Assembly (NCBI GenBank): GCA_964036195.1 | Contig: OZ038458.1 | Location: 8,879,832-8,943,831 of the forward strand | Direction of reading: 5' to 3' | DNA from: Sphaerolaimus hirsutus | Taxonomy: Eukaryota; Nematoda; Chromadorea; Monhysterida; Sphaerolaimidae | Length of the DNA: 64,000 nucleotides | Shown here: positions 11,235 to 23,400 of the stretch, piece by piece | Numbering within the stretch: the stretch's first letter is position 1 | Layout: each line of letters starts with the position of its first letter | The notes under the pieces: model-generated | What the model was told of the DNA's origin: nothing | What the model saw: the letters and a program-made list of their open reading frames with translations, nothing else | Databases searched by the model: none | Program-made: the position numbers and the translations under genes

Positions 11235-13717
11235 TCAATTGGCAGCCGCCCAGCCGATGATGCCGCAGCCGAGACGCGGTCCGGCGTTGCCTGTTTTCTT
11301 GCTCTCTTCCGCCTGGTCGCCAGTGCCGCGGCCTGAAATGACGTTTCGTCATAAGTATTTTGTTGGGGTTCAACATCAGGGTTCTTCAATGAGTAAGAGG
11401 CAAAACAAGCGCAAAAATAAATAGCTACTCCCATGACAGACCACGTGCCAATCCCACACCCTGTAAAATGCCCTGTAAATCGTCAAATGTCATGCGATGT
11501 GTCAAAATTGAACGAACTCCGAACGGAGTCTCCAACTATATCATGGAAAATGCCCTGCAAAATGGCGACTCGGTTGCCATTTTGCAGGGCATTTTCCATG
11601 ATATTTGACATTTTACAGGATCTGGGACTGTCCCCACGGCCCCCACTCCACCCGTAGCCCAAATCGGGAGTGGCATTTTTAGGGGCAGTTTTAGTCCCCA
11701 CGCAGTTAAAACTTAAGAAAAACCTGTAGATTGATGAATTGTGAATTGTTGTAATTTGAATATGATATGGTTTCATGTGGGGTTCAAACAGGATTGATAT
11801 TTCGGGATCGAGACTGGGATTGAATTTTTGGGATCTGGATTCAGGTCACGGGATCAGGGCTGGTTTTTTTTTATAATTTTAGAAATAGGTATCGCGGTCG
11901 CGATTGTTTTTTTAAATTTTCGAGTTCGGTATCAGGGTCGGGCTTGGCGTCACGGGATCGGAACTGGCAGTTATCCGAATCGGGATTAGTTTCGGGATGA
12001 GGGATCAGTTCTGGGGTTTTCTCCAAGTTTACACAAAAAGTCCTAAAAATACAGGATGTGGCATAAGTTGCACGCTGGTGTTTTCCATTCAGTTTTCCAG
12101 TAATGAATCCATCACAAATCAGTCGGCCCATCGAAAAAGCCACTACAAATGAAAGAATGGGCACGCACTCACCCAAATCATCCTCTTTCTCGTGCACGAC
12201 CATGCTGCGACCCACGACGGACTTGTCGCCGATGAGCTGCACCTGCTTGTCCATCATGTCCACCTTGGCCACGCCGGACGCGTCCGCCACCACGTTGCCC
12301 AGGTCGCCCACGTGCCTGAAGCGGTAACAGGTGTAAGGTGCGAGTAAGCGCATGAAATTCTTGTAAAAAAAGTTATTGTGCTCGCTTTTACGTATACTTT
12401 TTGAAAGTAATCGAGTAGGGAAAACGTATTTCTGATGGGCTTCTGATGGGCGTGTATAGGTTTTTCCAAGGCATGGAAGGGAACAAATAGATAAAAATGC
12501 AGAAAAATACACACAAAATGGCTATAAAAGATCATAAATTGCCAAAAAAGCAGAAAATAGGTGAATTTTAAGATTATAATGGGCTAAAAAATGAACATTG
12601 AATATTTTGAGTCAAAATTAGAGCTAAATTTCTCAAAAATACTCACTATTACATTTTCCGAGGAGAAAGTATCATGAGTAAAAGTAAAAAATCGACTTCA
12701 TGTTTTCTGTGCTCGGGGTGTATAAAAACAAATACTTTACGATCACGTCTACTTTAAATAAGGTAAAATTAGCCATTTTTCTATTAGCCAGTAAAATTAG
12801 CTACTTTAAAATAGCCATTTTTCACTGTTTTTCACTTGACACATTTTCTTTCAGATATGAGTGAAGTGAAAAAAGTTCACTAATGTCATTGCGCAGCGTT
12901 TTTCACTTCACTCATATCTGAAAATCACTTGGAAAAGTGTCAAGTGAAAAAAAACGGGCAAATGTGCGTATCAGGCAGATGTGCGTATCAGGCCTGCCCA
13001 CTTTTAACAACTATGGTTACGCCACGACTCGCAGCCTAACTCGCTTACATTTAACTGTCACTTTCATCTTCCATAAGCACCCAACAAGGTTGGAAAATGA
13101 CCACCAGTCCAATAAAACCCAACCCAATCCCCTAAACGCACCTAACATCATCCTCCGGCCCAGCGTGGGTCTGCTTGGCGGGGTTGAAGTGGGCGCCGGC
13201 GCTGACGCACCCGTTCGTGTTGTCGCCGTACTCGTGCACGTGGAAGCCGTGCTTGCCCGCCGTCAGACCGGTGATGCTGCCAAAGATGTGCGTCGGGGCG
13301 CCGGCAGATTCCTGGTTGTTTAGAAGTGGGAAGGTTAAAAGATAAGTCAGTTTACTTACAAAATATCAGCGTGATGAAAAAATGCGGGAAAATGTGCCTA
13401 CATGAGAATCGGCACAAGGTTGGATACATCCCCGCAAAAATGTCATTTTTCGGGGGGGTGGGTGGATCACCGTATAAAAATGCATTATTAGAAATCGTCA
13501 AAGCGGTTTCGCTTGCAGCAACCGCGCCGGAAACTAATAAGCCCTAAATAGCGGACAAGGGCCACAAAAAGAATCCAAAACATAATAAGCCTCTAAAAAA
13601 ACCCGACTGCGACCACGAAGGTACGGTGCAAAAAAACCGGGAAAAAGTTACCTGTTTGAAACGGATGACCCCATTGACAGTGTCACCCTTGATAACGCAG
13701 ATCGCGTGTGCTGCCAT
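11235..13717 (-). CDS. SOD1: Copper/zinc superoxide dismutase, cytosolic type
   Basis: Catalyses dismutation of superoxide to oxygen and hydrogen peroxide. Four exons (minus): 13652-13717, 13142-13311, 12173-12315 and 11235-11332, all with GT-AG splice sites and matching phases, give 158 residues, close to the usual 153 or so. It starts [20 protein letters not shown] with no signal peptide. Copper and zinc ligands are present in [17 protein letters not shown], the H after [11 protein letters not shown] and SMVVHEK. Both disulphide cysteines (NGC and LGCG) and the active-site arginine (GPRLGCG) are there. It ends GWAAAN. Intron 3 holds a palindromic MITE at 11445-11636 in the opposite orientation, and intron 2 holds a palindrome at 12829-12952. 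I see no damage. Confidence 0.96.
11445..11636 (+). mobile_element. Palindromic introner-like MITE in SOD1 intron 3
   Basis: The left end GTGCCAATCCCACACCCTG and right end CAGGATCTGGGACTGTCCCC bound arms with TGTCAAATGTCATG and GCATTTTCCATGATATTTGA motifs. It is antisense to SOD1, so its internal splice-like ends would not be read in the gene. Confidence 0.8.
12829..12952. repeat. Inverted repeat in SOD1 intron 2
   Basis: Arms TTTTTCACTTGACACATTTT and its near reverse complement, each also containing CAGATATGAGTGAAGTG, flank a short spacer. Probably a foldback MITE. Confidence 0.65.
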
Positions 13718-13820
13718 TTTGCGAGACTGGTGAGAAGAGTTAAGTCGATATAGCCTAATAAAAATTCGCGAGGAATGTTCTTCTGTTAAAATGTAAAATA
13801 GGCATACATGCAATAATCGG

Positions 13821-13996
13821 GAGGCACTCCCAGACCCTGTAAAATGTCAAATGTCATGCAAAGTGTCAAAAGTCATGGAAAATGCCCTGCAAAATGGTAA
13901 ACGTACGTTTGCAATTTTGCAGTAAATTTTCCACTACTTTTGACACTCTGCATGACATTTGACAATTTTACAGGGTCTGGGACTGGGAAGCACCCC
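13821..13996. mobile_element. Palindromic introner-like MITE upstream of SOD1
   Basis: The ends CTCCCAGACCCTGTAAAATG and TTACAGGGTCTGGGACTGGG are inverted copies. It sits about 100 bp upstream of the SOD1 start codon. Confidence 0.75.
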
Positions 13997-14049
13997 GGCT
14001 CCGTACAGCAACGAATGAGCAACGTAGAGAAAATCAAAGCAATGGTCCC

Positions 14050-14249
14050 TACGCACACTAGTTTGCAACGTGACTTCGGTGAAAACTGAAATGACCACAT
14101 GTCGCTATCCAGTGTACAATTATTGTATCCGTGTTTTAGTTATCAAATTTTCAAATGTAAATTTTCGTCAATTTACCGAGTTGATTAATTTGAATTTGGT
14201 TTAAATTCCAGTTTTCACCACTGACAGTGCAAACTAGTGTGCGCAGCGC
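14050..14249. mobile_element. MITE with GCACACTAGTTTGCA ends
   Basis: GCACACTAGTTTGCA at the left and TGCAAACTAGTGTGCGC at the right form inverted ends, with GTGAAAACTG and CAGTTTTCAC as a second inverted pair inside. It lies between SOD1 and SREK1. Confidence 0.6.
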
Positions 14250-14411
14250 CATCAACACAGCGAGATTAGCGAAACCATAAGCGAGACTTCATCGCAATTT
14301 CATTATCCCAAATCAAAGTGTTCACTCAAAAACAACATTTGAGAAAAATTACAGAAGTATCCCTCATCAACATAATCCAAAATCAGGGCGCGTCCAAATA
14401 AATAACATTAT

Positions 14412-17400
14412 CTATTCACTTGGAGATTGAGATCTAGCCCTTTTTGAATCGTGTTCATCCGCCGGCGCTGGGGCTTTGCGTTTCTGTTGACTGGGCGAAG
14501 ATTGGTTGGACTTGTCGTCGCTGAAAATAAGAATAAATCGGTTTGAATAACATGAATGTGATTAAAACATTACGGCACATGGTAATATTGAATTTTAGGG
14601 TGCTTGGACTGTTAAGCTCAGCGCTTATGAATAGTGCTTTCAAACTGTGATGGGCGAAAATGCAAAATCTTATCGAAAAAAATGGTGCAAATACTTGACC
14701 AAAACTCAAATAACAAGAAACACTTTGGAATATCTCACAACGCCACGAACTTCAACTGAAATTCTTTCGAAACTTCAAGAGAACAACGGTAAACGTCATG
14801 AATACCTACTTTTCATGATCATCCTTCACAGAATCTGCGCTCTCATCTTCCTTTGCTTTCCTTTCCATTTTCTCCAAAAGGCGCTCCCTCAATGCTAATT
14901 CATCCTCTTCAGACATTGATGAGCCACCCTGCAGGAAATGATAAAGTTATAAGACAACAAAAGAGAGTTCCTTGCATGCCAAATTTACTGACAAAAATAG
15001 TGATTTTTGGTCGGCACTAGGATTGGAACAAAATCCATTTTTTCTAGAAAAAAGTTGACCAAACTTTTTTGAATGACCCAAAAATACCCTTTTGAAAAAA
15101 TAAACTGGCGCATTAAAAAGTGGCACATAAAGCTATACCGTATTTCTTCACGTAGAAAAGCGCCGTTTTTTCGTCAACCTCCAATAGAACGGCAGGTAAA
15201 CAAGTTGACAAAAACAATAGAATGGTGCTCTTCTATAAGAAGAAATACGGTATTCATACTTTGACAAAAAAACGTTCGAACTTATTTTTAAAATCGATGT
15301 GTGTGGAGCGCCAATGTGTTAAATGTTATGTAAACTGTGGACATATAATTGCTGTGGAGCCATGGGATGGCATTATCAGTTGTGAATTCTGCCCAAAAGC
15401 ATTAAATTGAAGTAAATTGACCAACCATGAGATCCTGGACAATATTGCCAGCCTTCCCAGAACCAGTGGCAGTCTTTTCTGTGTCCTCCACAATCGCTAC
15501 ATCTGGCTCATTCTTAACTTTTGCTTCAGGGGGCTTTTTCTCTGAATCATTACTATCTTTGACCGACTTGCTTGATTTAGACTTTTCAGCGGATTTTGGG
15601 GATGCTGAACGACGTTTTTTGCTGGACGACGATGTGGTTGACTTGTCCTTGTCTTTGTCCTTGTCGCGGCGCCGACTCGAATCTCGATCACGGCTGCAAA
15701 AGACATAGCGCATGTCCACCAGAAGTTTTGTTTTGATAAAAATAACATAAAAATCAGTTTCCACCCAGTGATAAAAACTGATTTTTTTTAACAGTTGAAA
15801 AAAGCAAGGGCCATCCTTAGTCCGAATGATGCAGGAAAGCACTGGATTAAGATAGGTAGGTAATTGTGCAATAACCAGCGACTAAACTCACTCGCTTTTG
15901 CGGTCCTTCTCCCTACGATCTTCCTTGTCACGATCCTTGTCCTTATGCTTGTCCTTGTCTTTCTCCTTAATTTTGTCATCCTCCTTTCTCTTATCCCGAT
16001 CCTTACTTTTCACTTTATCACCTTTATCCTTTTCAGTTGGTTCCTTCTTTATATCCTTATCTTTTTCCTTGTGTTTATCCTTATCCTTATCACGATCCTT
16101 ATCCCTATCTGATCGCCTGGAACGATCCCTGTCCCTGTCGCGGTCCTTGGAGCGACTGCGGCGAGACGAACGTTCTTTTTCCTTAGAACGACTGCGGCGC
16201 GAGGAACGATCCCTGCGGATTTGAGTTTGGTTTTAAGAAACGAAGGAATGGTAGACGGTAAATTAAATTGGCGAGAAAGGTATACACATACACATTTACA
16301 GAAAGGTATACACATTTTTGAACGGCGCCGTATTTTTTATCAATGTGTCAGCAGTCAGCACCCCTTCTGTGTTCTTGGATGGAGCTGTACAACCCTTGCG
16401 CCTTTTTGAAGTGCGTTTCATTGTTCTATAATGCAAAAAGCCGGCAAAACAAGATTTCATAGTGAAGCGTGCGGCACTATTGGGAAAAAAATACAGTGGG
16501 GGAGAAACACACGCTAATCATCAAAGCATCCACAAAAAAAAACCATCCCAAGCGCACCTCTCCCTACTCTTCTCAGCCCGAGCCTTCCTTAAAGGACTCC
16601 TACTACCCCTCCTGGCAGGACTTCTACTGCCCCTCCTAACTGGGCTCCTACTGCCCTGGGTCCTGCGCATGGGACTCCTGCTACCCCTCCTCAAAGGCGA
16701 CATGCCGCGCAACGGCGACCTGGTGGGCGAGCGGCGGCGCGACGCGAATCTGTCGCCGCGGCTGCGCGATCGACTGCGCCGGCGGCGTGAACGAGATCGA
16801 GAGCGCGACCGAGATGTGAAAGAGTCGTAAGCACCTGCGTGGGTTGGGTATCAGATAGGTGAGTGTGTGGTTAGAGACGAATAGATAGATAGATAGATGT
16901 GAGGATAGATAAATAGATAGCTGAGCGGCCTCCCAGGGAAAGTAGATAGCCGGTCGGTTTGAGGGGGGACTACCCCCATTGGAGACCTCTGTAAAATTGG
17001 AGGGAGATTTAGAGTATTTTTCAGACGCGTTCATCTTACGAGGAAATTTGTCGGGGGTGCCCTACATCCTAATTGAGAAAGTTGCCAGGAGAGAATACGG
17101 AGAAGTTCTGCAAAATAATGCAATGATTTTGCAAAATACACGGCGAACACGAACAAAAATTTTCAACTGTCATCTTCCCACTCAACTAAACACTTTCGAG
17201 CGGCCGTCTGCCGACCAATGAACACAAAGCAAGCGCCAACAACGCGCACAAACCAACCGCCAGTTTTGATGCCCAGCGACTGCGCGGTGTTCGATCCAAG
17301 ATTCATGGCGGAGCTTACGACGGACGCGCCGCCGCTGCCCAGGCGCACCGCCTCCTCCACCTCCTGCTTGGCCATGGCCGCCGTTTTCGCCTGCGGTTTG

Positions 17401-20400
17401 AGTATGGCCACGCGCGAATGCTGGATGCTGAGCAATTCAGTTGAAATTAGCGTATTTTTAATTGGAAGGGATCCAGTGGTCAAGATGAGATGGGGGTGGC
17501 ACGTGATAGCCCAAACAGATTTTCTAGCCATTCAGTACTTTTGAGAGAATTGCGCGATAAAGAGAGTAGAAAGTGTGAATGTCTCTACTTGTGGCCTGAA
17601 CGTATACCTGAATCGGAATGGCCGAGGTTTTGGTTAAAATTTTTTTGTAAAGGGTCGTAAAAACGGTTTTTCCATCCCCACAAAAACGGTTTTCCAATCC
17701 CCACAATTACTGTTGAAACTGTTACGTTGGGCCCTAATTTTTCCCACGCCCTAATTCTCCATACCAGCTATCCTACTTAGTCACTCAGCATTCCGAAATG
17801 TAATAACCCTCAAATATCCCTGACAGTCACGGGCAAGGACGCATCCAGACCGGCGGGGGGGGGGGGGGGTCTCGAAAAATAAACAAATCAAACGTACGTC
17901 AACGGCACCCCCTCAAAAGCCACGCCGTCGTTCTGCAGCGCCGTCGGCACAGACGACTGCGCTGAAAACTCCACGTACGCATAGCGGCACGGCAAGTTGT
18001 CGCCGCCGGCCATTCGCAAATACATCACCTGTAAGAATGTGATGATTTCATCAGAGTAGTCGTTTGGTGGTTATTACATGGGATCACAATTGGACAAATG
18101 GTCCCCAATTGCGGGGCCACGAAACAAATGGTGAACTACAGAGACCCAACACAGTACCCCCTAGGGTTGGGACGATATGACTTTTCGATATCGATATTCG
18201 ATATTCGATATTTTTTTCTGAAACTCGATATTCGATATCGATACGATATGGACCCTCGATATCGATATTCGATATTCGATATTAAAAAATGCTCGATATT
18301 CGATATCGATATTTCGATATTTTCGATATTTCGATATTTTGCTTTTGGTATAGCAGGGCATCTCTCATTTGGCATATTGCATTTCCATTTGATCACAAAC
18401 CCAACTGATCATCTCTACTGAAAAGTAGACGATACAAATTTAAATGGCACACAATGATCAAAATGAGAAAATGATTTAAAAATGTGACAGATGTGGTAAG
18501 GAAAAGGTGCCAGCCCCATTTATAGGTGCCATGCCATGGTGCCATTGATGTTTCCATGGTGTAAGTAGTTATTAAACATACATATACTCTTATGTGAACA
18601 TCTGAGAGAGCATTTGCACAAGATTTGATACTGCCGCAAGTGCTGAAACAAAAATACCTGTCATGTGAGAAGAAAGTGCGCGCTTGCGCGCAAAATTTGT
18701 TAAAATTGCTTATGAAATCGCCTTCTAATAGTGCCATTCCTGGCTTATTTGAAGGCAGGCCCAGGGAGTATAGAATATCGAAAATATCGAAAAAATGGTC
18801 GATATTCGATATCGATATTCGATATTTTTTCAAAATTTTCGATATCGATATTCGATATGAAAAAATAGTCGATATCCGATATTCGATATTCGATACGATA
18901 TATCGTCCCAACCCTAGTACCCCCCCCCCAGAACACCGCTCAAAAACAGAAGATCTTATAACAGGTGTCCTCATTTCAGGGACGTATCCAGGATTTTTGA
19001 GCGGGGGGGGGCTGTTTGTTTACGGAGCCTCGCGAACGGGGGGGGGCTCAGCCCCCCCCCTAAAGTTTTGCCTACAGAGTGACGGAATGACGCCATGGCG
19101 CTGGCGCCATTCGTAGGCGCCACGCCATGGCACCATTGGCGTTGGCGCTGGCAGCAAGAGCCGCTGTGTATGTATGTAAATATACATATATACACAGCGG
19201 CAGGCACACCTAAATGGCATTTTCAGCGATATGCATGTGCAGAGGGCGATCCGCTGAAGAAACCTTATGTGTAATGGAAGACTGCGCGCTTGCGCGCGAA
19301 AATTTTTATAGGTACCTTCCAAATTCCACCCCAAAATCGCTATTTCCGGGACTTTTATGGTCTCACCCCGGGAAGGGGGGGGGCTGAAGCCCCCCCCCCG
19401 CCCCCCCTGGATACGTCCTTGCCTCATTTCAATGCAAAACAAACCAACCTCCCCAATATAATCATTGAAGAACTTCAACAGCTCCTCCGGGACGGCATCC
19501 TTGGGTATATTCCCCACATAAATGGTCCGTCTAATTTCTTCAATTTTGCCAGCGTCCGTATTCGCAGCCAGCGGCGGGTAAGGGGGCAGGCCCAAAGCAG
19601 CCAACCGGGGATCGATTGTGACCACAACTTGCTGCTCGCCCATTGGCTGCACCTGGGACAAAAGAATTGGGTCAAGAAAGGACAAAATTGTACAGGTGCC
19701 CACGTACATGAATAATTTCATCAAAATCTGAGGAATCGAGATGACAGTTCCGGTCCCGAAAAAATAAATCGCACGTGACCCTAGATAAGTGTACAACAAT
19801 TGAGGCATCTAGTTCCGTATGTCGGTAAGGACCAAAATAACAAAAAATGAGTTAGGTGCAGATCTGATATATGCATAGATATTTGTTCATTATAGAAAAA
19901 ATTTTTTCTCAGTATCTCACTCCATTCCCGAGATACAGAGACACCGATTCTTGAAAAAAATAAAAAAAATCATCCGAATGTCGGTATGTCCACCCTGAAA
20001 TTGATGAAATTTCACTCGAATCTCGGTATGTCCAATAAAAGCCAACATTTATTTCACTCGAAACTCGGTATCTCCACTGCCAGAAATCTATTTCCGAATT
20101 ACGGTATAGAATTGCACGGATTGGTCTAAAACCCCATACAAAATTGGAAAAATCATCCGAATTACGGTATAAAAATCTGAACGTGTTTTTTGAAAAAATC
20201 ACTCGAAACTCGTTATCTCCAAAAAAACTTTTTCCGAATGTCGGTATCTCCAAAAAATCTTTGTCCGAATGTCGGTATGTCCACTCATAGATTTACTCTC
20301 AGATGACACCATTTTTATAGGGTGGCTTCTTATGGAGTGGCGCCATGGGCATGAAACGGCGCCATTTTTATGGAGTGGCGCCATGGATATGGAAACGGCG

Positions 20401-23400
20401 CCATTTTTATGGAGTGGCGCCATGGACTAGGGAATGGCGCCATTTTTATGGAGTGGCGCCATGGACTAGGAAATGGCGCCATTTTTATTGAGTGGCGCCA
20501 TGGACTAGGAAATGGCGCCATTTTTATTGAGTGGCGCCATGGATATGGAAACGGCGCCATTTTTATGGAGTGGCACCATGGACTAGGGAATGGCGCCATT
20601 TTTATTGAGTGGCACCATGGATATGGAAATGGCGCCATTTTTATGGAGTGGCGCCATGGACTAGCAAGTGGCACCATTTTTATTGAGTGGTGCCATGGAT
20701 ATGGAAACAGCGCCATTTTTATGGAGTGGCGCCAAGGATATGGAAACAGCACCATTTTTATGGAGTGGCGCCATGGACTAGGGAATGGCGCCATTTTAAC
20801 GGAGTGGCGCCATGGACTAGGAAATGGCGCCATTTTTACGGAGTGGCGCCATGGATATGGAAACGGCGCCATTTTAACGGAGTGGTGCCATGGACTAGGG
20901 AATGGCGCCATTTTTATGGAGTGGCGCCATGGACTAGGAAATGGCGCCATTTTTATTGAGTGGCGCCATGGATATGGAAACGGTGCCATTTTTATGGAGT
21001 GGCGCCATGGACTAGGGAATGGCGCCAATTTTATGGAGTGGCGCCATGGACTAGGAAATGGCGCCATTTTTATGGAGTGGTGCCATGGACTAGGGAATGG
21101 CGCCATTTTTATGGAGTGGCGCCATGGACTAGGAAATGGCGCCATTTTTATTGAGTGGCGCCATGGATATGGAAACGGCGCCATTTTTATGGAGTGGCGC
21201 CATGGACTAGGGAATGGCGCCAATTTTATGGAGTGGCGCCATGGACTAGGAAATGGCGCCATTTTTATTGAGTGGCGCCATGGACTCGGAAATGGCACCA
21301 TTTTTATTGAGTGGCGCCATGGACTCGGAAATGGCGCCATTTTTATGGAGTGGCGCCATGGACTCGGAAATGGCGCCATTTTTATGGAGTGGCGCCATGG
21401 ACTCGGAAATGGTGCCATTTTTATGGAGTGGCGCCATGGACTCCAAAATGGTGCCATTTTTATAGAGTGGTGCTATGGACTCCAAAATGGTGCCATTTTT
21501 ATAGAGTGGCGCTATGGACTCCAAAATGGTGCCATTGTTATGGAGTTGCGCCATGGACTCCAAAATGGTGCCATTTTAATGAAGTGGTGCCATGGACTCT
21601 AAAATGGTGCCATTTTTATGGAGTGGCGCCATGGACTTGGAAATGGCGCCATTTTTATGAAGTGGCGCCATGGACTTGGAAGTGGCAGCATTTTTATGGA
21701 GTGGCACCATGGACTCCAAAATGGTGCCATTTTAATGAAGTGGTGCCATGGACTCCAAAATGGTGCCATTTTTATGGAGTGGCGCCATGGACTCAGAAAT
21801 GGCACCATTTTTATGAAGTGGCACCATGGACTAGGGAATGGCGCCATTTTTATTGAGTGGCACCATGGATATGGAAATGGCGCCATTTTTATGGAGTGGC
21901 GCCATGGACTAGCAAATGGCACCATTTTTATTGAGTGGCACCATGGATATGGAAATGGCGCCATTTTTATGGAGTGGCGCCATGGACTAGCAAGTGGCAC
22001 CATTTTTATTGAGTGGTGCCATGGATATGGAAACAGCGCCATTTTTATGGAGTGGCGCCAAGGATATGGAAACAGCACCATTTTTATGGAGTGGCGCCAT
22101 GGACTAGGGAATGGCGCCATTTTAACGGAGTGGCGCCATGGACTAGGAAATGGCGCCATTTTTACGGAGTGGCGCCATGGATATGGAAACGGCGCCATTT
22201 TAACGGAGTGGTGCCATGGACTAGGGAATGGCGCCATTTTTATGGAGTGGCGCCATGGACTAGGAAATGGCGCCATTTTTATTGAGTGGCGCCATGGATA
22301 TGGAAACGGTGCCATTTTTATGGAGTGGCGCCATGGACTAGGGAATGGCGCCAATTTTATGGAGTGGCGCCATGGACTAGGAAATGGCGCCATTTTTATG
22401 GAGTGGTGCCATGGACTAGGGAATGGCGCCATTTTTATGGAGTGGCGCCATGGACTAGGAAATGGCGCCATTTTTATTGAGTGGCGCCATGGATATGGAA
22501 ACGGCGCCATTTTTATGGAGTGGCGCCATGGACTAGGGAATGGCGCCAATTTTATGGAGTGGCGCCATGGACTAGGAAATGGCGCCATTTTTATTGAGTG
22601 GCGCCATGGACTCGGAAATGGCACCATTTTTATTGAGTGGCGCCATGGACTCGGAAATGGCGCCATTTTTATGGAGTGGCGCCATGGACTCGGAAATGGC
22701 GCCATTTTTATGGAGTGGCGCCATGGACTCGGAAATGGTGCCATTTTTATGGAGTGGCGCCATGGACTCCAAAATGGTGCCATTTTTATAGAGTGGTGCT
22801 ATGGACTCCAAAATGGTGCCATTTTTATAGAGTGGCGCTATGGACTCCAAAATGGTGCCATTGTTATGGAGTTGCGCCATGGACTCCAAAATGGTGCCAT
22901 TTTAATGAAGTGGTGCCATGGACTCTAAAATGGTGCCATTTTTATGGAGTGGCGCCATGGACTTGGAAATGGCGCCATTTTTATGAAGTGGCGCCATGGA
23001 CTTGGAAGTGGCAGCATTTTTATGGAGTGGCACCATGGACTCCAAAATGGTGCCATTTTAATGAAGTGGTGCCATGGACTCCAAAATGGTGCCATTTTTA
23101 TGGAGTGGCGCCATGGACTCAGAAATGGCACCATTTTTATGAAGTGGCACCATGGACTAGGGAATGGCGCCATTTTTATTGAGTGGCACCATGGATATGG
23201 AAATGGCGCCATTTTTATGGAGTGGCGCCATGGACTAGCAAATGGCACCATTTTTATTGAGTGGCACCATGGATATGGAAATGGCGCCATTTTTATGGAG
23301 TGGCGCCATGGACTAGCAAATGGCACCATTTTTATTGAGTGGCGCCATGGACTAGGGAATGGCGCCATTTTTATGGAGTGGCGCCATGGACTAGGAAATG

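Noticed and set aside
15864-16224. Plus-strand Leu/Ser/Phe-rich frames across 15864-16224 and 16462-16830
   Set aside because: They are antisense shadows of the SREK1 Arg/Ser and Lys/Asp repeats.
18179-18330. CGATAT repeats as regulatory sites
   Set aside because: They are the subterminal array of a hAT-type MITE with a perfect target duplication.
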